Shown here one piece after another: positions 48,090 to 57,300 of a stretch of 64,000 nt of DNA. The notes under the pieces were generated by a model. That model was given only the letters and a program-made list of their open reading frames with translations, was not told where the DNA came from and did not search any database. The translations under genes were made by a program, and so were the position numbers. Location of the stretch: the NCBI RefSeq assembly GCF_029813775.1, contig NZ_JARVKW010000020.1:62001-126000 (forward strand), given 5' to 3'. Within the stretch, counting starts at the first letter, position 1. Every line of letters starts with the position of its first letter. The DNA is from Streptomyces sp. DH24 (GTDB taxonomy: Bacteria > Actinomycetota > Actinomycetes > Streptomycetales > Streptomycetaceae).

Positions 48090-49559
48090 TCAGCGACGTC
48101 CGGTGGAGGCCGTCCGGGCGCCCCGGCGACCGCGGTTGCGCCGCCCGGCGGAACCGCCCGCGCGCTCGGAGCGCTGGGCGGGCGGCGGGGTGATGACGAC
48201 GGGCACGCCGGACGGCGCCTGGGCACCGGTGATCCGGCTCAACTCGGCCTCGCCGGAACGGACCTTGGTGGACCGCGGGGTGATGCCGGCGTCGTTCATC
48301 AGGCGGTCCATCGCGCGCCGCTGGTGCGGCAGGACCAGGGTGACGACGGTGCCGGACTCGCCCGCGCGCGCGGTACGGCCGCCGCGGTGCAGGTAGTCCT
48401 TGTGGTCGCTGGGCGGGTCGACGTTCACGACGAGGTCGAGGTTGTCGACGTGGATGCCGCGGGCGGCGACGTTGGTGGCGACCAGGACGGTGACGTGACC
48501 GTCCTTGAACTGGGCGAGCGTCCGGGTGCGCTGCGGCTGGGACTTGCCGCCGTGCAGGGCCGAGGCGCGCACGCCGACCGCCAGCAGGTGCTTGGCGAGC
48601 CGGTCCACCGCGTGCTTGGTGTCCAGGAACATGATCACGCGCCCGTCGCGGGCGGCGATCTCCGTGGCGGTGGCGTGCTTGTCGGCGTCGTGCACGTGGA
48701 GCAGGTGGTGCTCCATGGTGGTGACCGCGCCGGCGGACGGGTCGACCGAGTGCACCACGGGGTCGTGCAGGTAGCGGCGCACGAGGAGGTCGACGTTGCG
48801 GTCCAGGGTGGCGGAGAACAGCATCCGCTGCCCGCCGGAACCCACCTGGTCGAGCAGGGCGGTGACCTGCGGCATGAAGCCCATGTCGGCCATCTGGTCG
48901 GCCTCGTCGAGGACGGTGATGGCGACGCGGTCGAGGCGGCAGTCGCCGCGGTCGATGAGGTCCTTCAGCCGGCCCGGGGTGGCGACGACGACCTCGGCAC
49001 CGGCGCGCAGCGCACCGGCCTGACGGCCGATGGACATGCCGCCGACGACGGTGGCGAGCCGCAGCCGCAGCGCGCGGGCGTACGGGGTGAGCGCGTCGGT
49101 GACCTGCTGGGCCAGTTCGCGCGTGGGCACGAGGACCAGCGCGAGCGGCTGACGCGGTTCGGCGCGCTGTCCGTTCGTACGGGCCAGCAGGGCCAGGCCG
49201 AAGGCGAGCGTCTTGCCGGAGCCGGTGCGTCCGCGGCCGAGGACGTCGCGGCCGGCGAGCGAGTTCGGCAGCGTCGCGGCCTGGATCGGGAAGGGCACGG
49301 TGACGCCTTCGGAGCCGAGCGCGCTCAGCAGCGGCGCGGGCATGTCGAGGTCGGCGAACGACTCGACGGGCGGCAGCGCCTCGGTGAGGGTGACGGGCTG
49401 GGCGAACTCGCCGCGGAGGGGCGCGGGCCGGCCTCCACGGCTGTTCTTCCCGGCGCCGGCCTTGGCCGAGCGGGACGGGAAGGACTGGCGGCCCGAGCCC
49501 TGGGGTCGGAAACGGCTGCCCCGGGAGGACGGGGCGCCGGTACGGGTGGTGCGGTTCAT
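48090..49559 (-). CDS. DEAD-box RNA helicase
   Basis: 489 aa from MNRTTRTGAPSSRGSRFRPQ at 49559, with GAGGAAGG upstream. N-terminal 55 residues are Arg/Gly/Ser-rich. Core motifs in order: Q motif region (FPIQAATLP), I (GRTGSGKT), Ia (PTRELAQ), Ib (TPGRL), II (DEAD in LDEADQMADM), III (SAT), V (VLVATNVAARGIH), VI (YLHRGGRTARAG). The C-terminal tail is basic (RRNRGRRGARTASTGRR). It unwinds structured RNA. The position between a csp gene and an SCO5918-like gene, all on one strand, makes this a cold-adaptation cluster like CsdA/DeaD systems. Confidence 0.95.
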   Translation of the reverse strand: MNRTTRTGAPSSRGSRFRPQGSGRQSFPSRSAKAGAGKNSRGGRPAPLRGEFAQPVTLTEALPPVESFADLDMPAPLLSALGSEGVTVPFPIQAATLPNSLAGRDVLGRGRTGSGKTLAFGLALLARTNGQRAEPRQPLALVLVPTRELAQQVTDALTPYARALRLRLATVVGGMSIGRQAGALRAGAEVVVATPGRLKDLIDRGDCRLDRVAITVLDEADQMADMGFMPQVTALLDQVGSGGQRMLFSATLDRNVDLLVRRYLHDPVVHSVDPSAGAVTTMEHHLLHVHDADKHATATEIAARDGRVIMFLDTKHAVDRLAKHLLAVGVRASALHGGKSQPQRTRTLAQFKDGHVTVLVATNVAARGIHVDNLDLVVNVDPPSDHKDYLHRGGRTARAGESGTVVTLVLPHQRRAMDRLMNDAGITPRSTKVRSGEAELSRITGAQAPSGVPVVITPPPAQRSERAGGSAGRRNRGRRGARTASTGRR

Positions 49560-49745
49560 GTGGAACCTTCCTCGATGCGGATACGGCACGTATCGAGGAA
49601 GTCCTCCGGGCGGCGGTGAGCCGGGTGAGGATTCGCAAGAATGAGCCGAAGAAAATGAGCGTCGCGGCACCGGCCGAAGAATCTGCGGCAGCTCACCGGT
49701 GAACAGGTGGCGGTCGGCGGCGGGCCGGACGTGAAAAACGCAACG

Positions 49746-49782
49746 GGCTGGGGCCCGCACCCCAAGAGCGCGGGCCCCAGCC
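49746..49782 (-). terminator. Terminator after second csp gene
   Basis: GGCTGGGGCCCGC pairs with GCGGGCCCCAGCC, 19 bases past the csp stop, before the helicase gene. Some read-through would be needed for co-transcription. Confidence 0.85.
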
Positions 49783-49800
49783 GTGTTGAACGCGTCAGCG

Positions 49801-50004
49801 TCAGGCGGGAACGATGTTCTCGGCCTGCGGACCCTTCTGGCCCTGCGTGACGTCGAAGGTAACCTTCTGGCCTTCCTGAAGCTCGCGGAAGCCCTGGGTG
49901 GCGATGTTCGAGTAGTGGGCGAACACGTCCGCGCCGCCACCGTCCTGCTCGATGAAGCCGAAGCCCTTTTCCGCGTTGAACCACTTCACGGTGCCAGATG
50001 CCAT
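49801..50004 (-). CDS. Cold-shock protein (CspA family)
   Basis: 67 aa from MASGTVKWFNAEKGFGFIEQ at 50004, with AAGGGAG upstream. It has RNP1 KGFGFI and RNP2 DVFAHY, and ends KGPQAENIVPA. It differs at only a few positions from the csp product at 41797-42000. It is an RNA chaperone. The ~170-base leader is AT-rich and begins with the element shared by both csp genes; the DEAD-box helicase gene follows on the same strand beyond a hairpin. Confidence 0.97.
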   Translation of the reverse strand: MASGTVKWFNAEKGFGFIEQDGGGADVFAHYSNIATQGFRELQEGQKVTFDVTQGQKGPQAENIVPA

Positions 50005-50174
50005 ATTGAATCTCCCTTGGGGGCAGTGCCCGGAGCCCGCACCTTGCGGACCCGGAGTCGCCGCGATGATCACCCTCCGGAGATTTTCGAGAAATCCTCG
50101 AGCCCCGGACAGCCCAGCAAACGAAAAGAGTGCTCGTCGACAAAAGGTCGAAAGAGCACTCGAAAGTCTCTGTT

Positions 50175-50206
50175 AACCAAAACTGCAACTGTTATCACGG
50201 TAGCAC
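50175..50206 (-). promoter_or_regulatory. Conserved csp start-site/leader element, copy 2
   Basis: On the minus strand GTGCTACCGT, six bases, AGTTGCAGTTTTGGTT. It is the counterpart of 41654-41686 (first block identical, second block 14/16), located ~170 bases before the csp start. Confidence 0.65.
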
Positions 50207-50797
50207 AGGGGACGCGGCAATGCCCGCCCTTCTTGGTCACTGATCCATTGGCGCAAAAATCCGCCCGGCACGCCCCGCGAATTTCTGTACCGGCGAAGAG
50301 AGATATCCGGGAGCGGGCGTCAGTCCGGGTCCGCACCGGCCCCGAACCGCGTACTCGGCAGGTCGACGGGCTCCCGGTTCCGCGCCGCGGTCCTCAACTG
50401 CCGCCGCGAGTACCGCCGATGGCCCCCTTCCGGCCGTGGCGGCGTGATCGGCCCGGCCTCCCCACGGACCGCAGGAAGGCGGGCGCCACACCGAGCACGC
50501 CGCCGCCCGCCCCAGGGTGTGCGCGGGATCGCCGTCGTCCGGGGCGCCGCCGGGCGCGTTCTCAGGGGCACGGCACCTTCGTCTCGGATTTTTTTCACGC
50601 CGCACAAACCCTCACCGCGCCGCAGGCCGATACTTCCCCTCACGACAACAGATTCCGCCCGCGGAGCGCCGTCCGGGGCGGGCCCGGGGAGCCCGGCGGA
50701 CGGCGAAGGCACCGGGGCACAAAGGGCTCGGGTACTCGGGTGGAGCTGAGTACCCGCGCTCTGGTCGGTGGCGGACGGGGCCGGAAAGCTCGGGGAC
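50207..50797. other. Gene-free region between csp leader and membrane protein gene
   Basis: About 590 bp. No frame shows both a start signal and family-like sequence. The only structure noticed is GGGTACT-N12-AGTACCC (50730-50755) close to the next gene, possibly part of its promoter, and an isolated run of seven to eight T at about 50589. Confidence 0.5.
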
Positions 50798-51202
50798 ATG
50801 CGCGAAGAACTCCCCAAACCCCTGTGGCAGCTGCTGCCGCTCCTCGTGTCGGCCGTGGTCGCGTCGGCGCTGTGGGCCGCCTGGCTGGGCTGGGACCAGC
50901 ACCGTGACGTACAGCCCGACGGCACGACCACCGGACCGTACGAGGCGTGGCAGGTGATCGGACTGGTGCTGACACTGCTCGTGCCCGTGTACTGGGCGGC
51001 CTCGCGGCACCACGTCGCGGGCGCCGCGCTCGGCACCACGGCGGGCCTGACCGCCGCCGCGTTCTACGACTGGTCGGACGACGCCAGCGGCCTCTTCATG
51101 GTGGGCGTGTGCATGGTCATGATCGGCTCTCTCGCCGTGACCGCCGCCGTGTCCGCGGTGATCGCCGCCGCGACGGGGAACGGACGACGCGCGGGCGGCT
51201 GA
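50798..51202 (+). CDS. Small membrane protein, four helices
   Basis: 134 aa from the ATG at 50798. Hydrophobic segments at about 10-30 (LLPLLVSAVVASALWAAWLG), 51-68 (VIGLVLTLLVPVYWAAS), 72-88 (AGAALGTTAGLTAAAFY) and 98-123 (LFMVGVCMVMIGSLAVTAAV). An extracytoplasmic loop (DQHRDVQPDGTTTGPYEAWQ) lies between the first two. No family motif is recognised. It ends 31 bp before the convergent DUF5990 gene. Confidence 0.75.
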   Translation: MREELPKPLWQLLPLLVSAVVASALWAAWLGWDQHRDVQPDGTTTGPYEAWQVIGLVLTLLVPVYWAASRHHVAGAALGTTAGLTAAAFYDWSDDASGLFMVGVCMVMIGSLAVTAAVSAVIAAATGNGRRAGG

Positions 51203-51233
51203 CCACCCGTCCCGTTCCTATTACCAGGGGTTC

Positions 51234-51734
51234 CTACGGGCGCGCCCCGGGTTCGTCCCGGTCGGCGGGTTCGGTGGGTTCGGCGGTCCAGGTGATCTGC
51301 GGGGGCAGGACCCGGGCGCACACGGGGCCGCCGTCGGGGCCGGTCAGGCCGAGCCGCCCGACCAGCAGGCCCTGGCGCGCGGCGGCGGCCAGGGTGTCCT
51401 CGGGGATGACGTCGAGCATGAGCTTGGCGCGGCGGAACATGGTGAAACCGCCCGACGCGTCGACCGTGCCCCACGACAGGAACACGAACCGGCGCCCCAG
51501 ACGGTCCTGCACGTACGGGCCCCGCACCTCGACGCCGCTCGGCGAGGCGAACGCGGTGCACTCCAGGGTCCACGTCGCGGACGCGGCGTCGCCGGGCTGC
51601 GGGTCGAGGAGCTCGCCGGGACGGCCGCGGCGCTGCACGGCGACATGGACATCGGTGTACGCGGGGACGCTGCCGTCGGCGGGAGCCCGGCAGGTGCGGC
51701 CGGGCAGGTCGACGGCGTCGATACGGATGCGCAT
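51234..51734 (-). CDS. DUF5990 family protein
   Basis: 166 aa from MRIRIDAVDLPGRTCRAPAD at 51734; an ATG four codons upstream is possible. The pattern YTDVHVAVQRRGRPGELLDP, then QPGDAASATWTLECTAFASP, VRGPYVQDRLGRRFVFLSWG and TMFRRAKLMLDVIPEDTLAA matches DUF5990, common in actinobacteria and of unknown function. It is a soluble, strand-rich protein without signal peptide. It is 30 bp downstream of the HTH-membrane protein gene and may be co-transcribed. Confidence 0.85.
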   Translation of the reverse strand: MRIRIDAVDLPGRTCRAPADGSVPAYTDVHVAVQRRGRPGELLDPQPGDAASATWTLECTAFASPSGVEVRGPYVQDRLGRRFVFLSWGTVDASGGFTMFRRAKLMLDVIPEDTLAAAARQGLLVGRLGLTGPDGGPVCARVLPPQITWTAEPTEPADRDEPGARP

Positions 51735-51764
51735 GCCGCCCATCATCCGCCCTTCGCCGGACGC

Positions 51765-53057
51765 TCAGCCCGAAGTGCCGGGCTCCTGCCCGTCCCGCCC
51801 CCACTCGGAGGCACCGAGCGGACGGGTGTACGCGGGCCGCCCCGTGTTGCCGCTCGTCCGGAAGGGCCTGCCGTTGTCGTCGACGCGCACGGTGCCCTGC
51901 TTGTCCCCGCTGGACCAGTCCAGCTCCAGGTACCAGCTCACGTTGTGCGCCCGCGCGTCCGCGAAGACGTAGAAGACCTCGGGGTCCGACTCACTCACCT
52001 TGTACGGGAAGTCGCGCTGACCGGCCCGGGGGGAGACCACGGGCCGCCCGGCATCGAGGTCCACCCCGAACGCCGTCGTCTCCACGCCGCCGCCGCATCC
52101 GACGCCCATCGCGAAGTCGTTCCAGGCGAGCGGCGCGCTCTTGTCCACCACCCGCACGTGCAGGTCCTCCAGGACGACGGTGGCCCTCCCGGTGCCCTGC
52201 ACGGTCAGCGTGAGCATCTGCTGCCCGCCGGCGACCCCGCCGAGCGCGGTGACCCACCCGCGCGCGTCCGGCTCACTCGGCGGCGGAGGCACCTGCTCGG
52301 GCTTCCGGTCGATCAGGTAGTGCTGGCTGCACGGACCTTCCCAGGTGTACGGGTCCACGGCGACGGTGGGCGCGGTGGCCCCGCTCTCCGTGCCACCGCC
52401 CCGGGCCGCCCCCGCTCCACCACTGCGGGACGCGGACGCGGAAGCCGAGGGGCTGCCGCTGCCCGACGCGGACGGCGAGGCCGACCGGCCCTTGGCGTCG
52501 GTCGGCGCCGAGGCGCCGGGGCTCGTGCCGGGGGATGGGGAGCCGGCCGCTCCGACGGGCTGCCCGTCGCGCCGGTCGTCGTCGGCCTTGCCGGGCAGGA
52601 GGCTCACCACGAGCACGGTCGAGACGAGGGCGGCGGCGAGGGCGGCTCCGGCGAGGAGGAGGGTGCGCCGCCGCCGTCCCACGGGATTCGGTGCCGGGTG
52701 CTGCGGCCCGACGGCGGCACCGGCCTCGGGCGCGGTCGTGGACGCCGCCCCGGCCCCCGCGGCTGCCGGCACCTCCCGCGGTTCTTCCTCCATACGAGCG
52801 CCGCTCGCCTTCTGCCCGCGCCGGGCATCCGCGAGAACCCACAGCCGGTGCAGCTCCACCAGTTCCTCGGGCGTCGCCCTGCACACCCGCGCGAACCGCT
52901 CGACGGGCGCGTAGTCCGTCGGTACGGCGTCCCCGTTGACGTACCGGTGAAGCGTGGACGCACTCGTGTGCAGCCGCTTCCCGAGCACCCCGTAACTGAG
53001 CCCGGACCGTTCCTTCAACCGGCCCAGCAGCTCCGAGAACTCGTCCCCCGCCACCAT
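51765..53057 (-). CDS. HTH-domain membrane protein with extracytoplasmic C-terminal domain
   Basis: 430 aa from ATG-GTG at 53057 (MVAGDEFSELLGRLKERSGL). An XRE/helix-turn-helix at about 5-65 (SYGVLGKRLHTSASTLHRYV, then YAPVERFARVCRATPEELVE), a linker, one transmembrane helix (TLLLAGAALAAALVSTVLVV, about 133-155), a Ser/Gly/Pro-rich spacer (160-235), and a ~190-residue outer domain with paired Cys (GPCSQHYLI and GVGCGGGVET). The layout suggests a transmembrane DNA-binding sensor that passes an envelope signal to a cytosolic HTH. It is divergent from the DUF4232 lipoprotein gene. Confidence 0.82.
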   Translation of the reverse strand: MVAGDEFSELLGRLKERSGLSYGVLGKRLHTSASTLHRYVNGDAVPTDYAPVERFARVCRATPEELVELHRLWVLADARRGQKASGARMEEEPREVPAAAGAGAASTTAPEAGAAVGPQHPAPNPVGRRRRTLLLAGAALAAALVSTVLVVSLLPGKADDDRRDGQPVGAAGSPSPGTSPGASAPTDAKGRSASPSASGSGSPSASASASRSGGAGAARGGGTESGATAPTVAVDPYTWEGPCSQHYLIDRKPEQVPPPPSEPDARGWVTALGGVAGGQQMLTLTVQGTGRATVVLEDLHVRVVDKSAPLAWNDFAMGVGCGGGVETTAFGVDLDAGRPVVSPRAGQRDFPYKVSESDPEVFYVFADARAHNVSWYLELDWSSGDKQGTVRVDDNGRPFRTSGNTGRPAYTRPLGASEWGRDGQEPGTSG

Positions 53058-53267
53058 TCCTCCCTCTCCCCACGTCCCGGAACCGCATTCCAGGGGCAGG
53101 TCATTCCCCCAGGTCAGAGCCGTTGCGGGCGTTCCAGCGTCCCGAATGCCCCGACAGCGGTGGCGGCCGGGACGAATCGCCGCACAAGCTCGGTCCATCC
53201 AAGCACGCCGCTCCCGGCATCCGGTCGAGCGGCCGCCTCAACACCCGTACCGCATCAGGGGGATCAC

Positions 53268-54035
53268 ATGACCACACGCGCCAACCGCACCCGCATGCTC
53301 GTCGCCGCCGCGATCTCGGCAGCCGCGCTGACATTGACGGCGTGCAACGACGGGGAGGGCCTCCAGGAGGAGGGCGCGGGAGCGGCCTCCACGGTCGCGA
53401 CCGCGTCTCCGTCCGGGACGAGCGGGGACACGTCCGCCGGGGCGGGACGGTCCGACGCGGCGAACCCGGTCCCCTCGAAGGGCTCCCAGGGCTCCCAGGG
53501 CTCGAAGGACTCGCAGGACTCGGCGGGCTCGACGGGGGACGGGGCCGGTTCGACCGGCACCTCGGGCAGCACGGGCGGTTCCACCGGCACGACGGGCGCG
53601 GCGGGCTCGAAGGACTCGGCGTCCGCGTTCGCGCCCTGCTCCAGCACCTCGACCCGGACGACCGCCACGGTGGTCTCCCGCCCCCTGAACCACCTGCTCC
53701 TCACCGTCACCAACACCGGCTCGGGGAACTGCGACCTCGTCGGCTACCCGGCCGTCCGCTTCGGCGAGGCCCAGGCCGTCCCGCCGGCCTTCGAGGACTC
53801 CAAGCCGCAGGCGGTGGTCACGCTGGCGCCGGGCGAGTCGGGCTACGCGGGCGTCCTGCTCTCGGCCGCGGACGGCAGCGGCTCCCACGGCCACACCGCC
53901 AAGACCCTGGCGGTCTTCCTCGGCGACGGCGCGGGGACCGCCCGCCCGTCCCTCCCGGCGAAGGGCGTGTACGTCGACGACTCGATCCGGGTCACGTACT
54001 GGCAGTCGACCATGGCGGATGCCCTGGCCTGGTGA
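53268..54035 (+). CDS. DUF4232 lipoprotein
   Basis: 255 aa from the ATG at 53268, with AGGGGG upstream. Lipoprotein signal with LTAC lipobox (Cys 26). Residues 40-120 are a Ser/Gly/Thr-rich flexible linker (SKGSQGSQGSKDSQDSAGST). The C-terminal ~130 residues are a DUF4232 beta-sandwich: TTATVVSRPLNHLLLTVTNT, GSGNCDLVGYPAVRFGEAQA, ending VTYWQSTMADALAW. The domain is abundant in secreted Streptomyces proteins; its ligand is unknown. It is divergent from the HTH-membrane protein, so the two may work together. Confidence 0.88.
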   Translation: MTTRANRTRMLVAAAISAAALTLTACNDGEGLQEEGAGAASTVATASPSGTSGDTSAGAGRSDAANPVPSKGSQGSQGSKDSQDSAGSTGDGAGSTGTSGSTGGSTGTTGAAGSKDSASAFAPCSSTSTRTTATVVSRPLNHLLLTVTNTGSGNCDLVGYPAVRFGEAQAVPPAFEDSKPQAVVTLAPGESGYAGVLLSAADGSGSHGHTAKTLAVFLGDGAGTARPSLPAKGVYVDDSIRVTYWQSTMADALAW

Positions 54036-54129
54036 CGCAGGGCCTTGGCGTACTGCCTGGGACACAGAGCCTTGTGGCGTACGGCCCGGTGACGCAGGGC
54101 CTTGTGACACACGGCCGGACACGCCCGGC

Positions 54130-54169
54130 GTGCGGCAACTGACAGCACCGTGCGGCAACTGACCGCACC
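54130..54169. repeat. Two 20-bp direct repeats
   Basis: GTGCGGCAACTGACAGCACC followed immediately by a copy with one change, just before the terminator downstream of the DUF4232 gene. Other partial repeats of GACGCAGGGCCTTG lie at about 54032-54105. Confidence 0.85.
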
Positions 54170-54178
54170 GCGGGGCGA

Positions 54179-54207
54179 GACGGCCCGGGTCGCCGACCCG
54201 GGCCGTC
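54179..54207. terminator. Terminator after DUF4232 gene
   Basis: Perfect 13-bp stem GACGGCCCGGGTC with three-base loop, then TTC. Confidence 0.85.
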
Positions 54208-54309
54208 TTCGCGGGTGCCTAGGCGGATTCCCCGAGTCGCTTGCGCGGCGCCGGACGTCACCGGCCTCGTCGCCCGGAGCGCGCGGACAGGGGCCCGTTC
54301 ACGGCCGGG

Positions 54310-57300
54310 TCAGGCGTCCGCCCGGCGGAACGCCGCCGCCACGTCCAGCGCGACCCGCGCCGCCCGCCGGGCGGCTTCGGTCTGCTTGGCCTTCTTGCCC
54401 ACGGTCATCTCCTCGTCACCGAGGTCGCTGACGCACTTGAGCATCGCCCCGCCCACGAACTCCTTCGCCTTGAACGCCTCCCAGATCGCGTGCAGCACCC
54501 CGTGCGCCTCGGTCTCCACGCCGCCGATGTCGGCGGACAGGCCGAGCAACTGGGCGCGCAGGTCCGAGTCCCGCCAGGCGATCACCTTCTCGCCGCTCGC
54601 GAAGTCCTTCACCAGCAGTTCGTGGCCGTCCAGCGACGCGTCCAGCCTGCCCCGGGTGTCGAGCCGGGTGACGAGCCGCAGGACCTGTTCGTCCGTCCGG
54701 TAGACCTGCGGGCGCAGGCCGCCGCCCTCCGGTCGTACCTTCTCCGGGCCGTAGTCGAACACCTCCCGCGCCAGCAGCACGTCGCCCAGCGACACCCCGC
54801 GCTCGCCGAAGCCGCCGCACACCCCGACCAGGAGCACCAGGTGCGGACGGAACGTGGACAGCAGGTCGCGCGTCACCGCCGCCGCCGACTGGCCCCCCTG
54901 GTCGGTGGCCTGCGTCGTGACCACCCGGACCGGGGTCTGACCTGCGGAGGCCAGGTCGAAGACGTCGTAGTACCGGCCGTCGCGCTGCAGCTCGGTCGTG
55001 GTGATCTCGCGGTCGTCGAGCACGTGGAAGAGCGCCTTGGTCTCCACGGGCACGGCCGTGAGCAGGGCGACGTGGTACTCGTCTCCGGCGCTGGGCGCTG
55101 TCACTTCGAACCTCGACTTCCGTTGGTCGCGGAACCCGGCGAGCACCGCCTCGGGCCTGCGGCTGAACGACTCGACATGGGCCTGTACGCGTCTGCGCTC
55201 GGCCAGGGACTCCCGCTCGAAGGCCAGCGCCGTCTCCAGATGCGGGTTCTGCGGCGGACTGTCGCCCACCAGTTCCTCGAGACGGGCGAAGACCCGCTCC
55301 GCGACGGTCAGGGGGAGCAGGCGCAGCTGGGTGAACGGCGGGTTGACCGTCGCCCAGTAGATGTTCTCCTGCGTGAGCAGGCGGACGATGCTGGGCAGCA
55401 GGGAGTCGGTGTAGGCCGGGTCGTCGGCCGCGGCGCGCACCACGGCCGCCGCCGCGACGCCCAGTACGCCCGCGTCGCTGTCCCGGGGCCGGTTGTCCGA
55501 CCGGGGGCGTTCGGGCGCGATGATGAACTTGATCAGGTCCGGGTCCGCCTGACCGGCCCGTGCCAGTCCTTCGATGGCCGTCGTGCGGTTCAACGGGTCC
55601 CGGTCGTCGTGGATCACGCCGACCAGCCACGCCTTCGTCTTCGGCGTGATCTCCCGGCGGGCCACCAGATGGACGATGGCCCCGCGCAGGGCGCTGCCGT
55701 CCGGGTCGCCGCGGGTGGTGTACCTGAGCCGGTCGGCGATCTCCGTGATCCACGACTCGTCCCCGGTGTCCAGGTGGGCGAGGGAGCCCACGGCGGCGCG
55801 CCGGGTCACGTACGTCTCCTCGGGGTTGCCGATGGTGGCCCGCAGCACGTCCGCCACCGAGGTGTCGCCTATGTGCCCGAGGGCGTTGGCCGCCGACCCG
55901 CGCACCTTCTCGTTGGTGTCCTCGGCGAGCGCGGTGGTGAGCGCGGGGACCGCCCGCGCGTCGCCGATGCGGCCGAGGGCGTTGGCGGCCGACCCCCTGG
56001 TGTGGCCGTCGGTGTCCTCGGCGAGGGTGTCGGTGAGCGCGGGGACCGCCCGGGGGTCGCCGATGCGGCCGAGGGCCTTCGCGGCCGACCCCTGTACGAC
56101 GGCATCGGCGTCCTTGGCGAGCGCGGTGGTGAGCGCGGGGACCGCCTCCGGGTGGCCGATGAGGCCGAGGGCGGTGGCGGCCGCCCCCCGCACGCCGGCC
56201 GCGCCGTGGGTGAGCGCGGCGGTGAGCGTGGGGATCGCCTGGGGGTCGCCGATGCGGCCGAGTGCCTTGGCGGCCGACCCCTGCACGATGGCGTCGGCGT
56301 CACCGGCGAGGGTGTCCGTGAGGGTGGGCACCGCGCGGGGGTCGCCGATGTGGCCGAGGGCGTCGGCGGCCGAGCCCCGGACGTTGCCCCTCGCGTCCTC
56401 GGCGAGCGCGGTGATGAGGGTGCGGATCGCCTGGGGGTCGCCGATGCGGCCGAGGGCGGTGGCGGCCGAGCCCCGGACGTTGGCCTCGGTGTCCTTGGCG
56501 AGCGCGGTGGTGAGCGCCGGGACCGCTTCGGGGTGGCCGATGCGGCCGAGGGCGGTGGCGGCCGACCCCCGGACGTTGGGATCGGGGTCGCCCTCGGTGG
56601 TTTCCAGGAGGGCCGGGACGGCCCGGAACGAGCCGATCAGACCGAGCGCGGTCGCGGAAGCGCCACGCACCGTGGCCTCCGGGTCGTCCCGCATGGCCGC
56701 CCGCAGGTCGTCGACGTCCTGGTCGTTGCCGTTGGCGCCCAGCCAGTTCGCGCTGCGACGGCGGCCGAGCGCACCGGGGTCCTCGCGCAGCCACTCCCGC
56801 CGCTTCGCGGCCATGGCCTCGTCCCGGCCGGCTCCCCGCCGGGCCGGCTCCGTCTTGTTCCGCTGGTGCGTCTGACGCAGCCGCTGGAGGGACTGGGCGT
56901 CCAGCGAGCCGTTCCACAGCGCGTCCAGGATGGTGTCCGCGAACACCGGGTCGTTGGCGTTGAGCGTCCGCAGCAGACCGCGCTGGAGCCCGTCGCGCAG
57001 CACGGTCCTGGGCACGCCGGCCAGCGCCCCGGCCAGCCGGTCGCGCGTCTGGCGCCCCTGCGTGAAGCATTCGCCGAGCTGCCGCCACAGCACCCCGCGC
57101 ACCTCGTCGCTCAACACGCCCCGGTTCGCCAGGAGGACATCCACGACCAGCTCGGGCGGCAGCGGCTTGGCGCCCTCGGCGAGCAGACCGAGCACGGCGC
57201 CGTCCGGGTCGGGTTGCAGACCGACCCAGTCGCCCAGGCACTGGTCCAGATAGCCGGGGTCCAGCACGACGGGGGGCGGTCCCGTGCTCTGCCACGCCAG

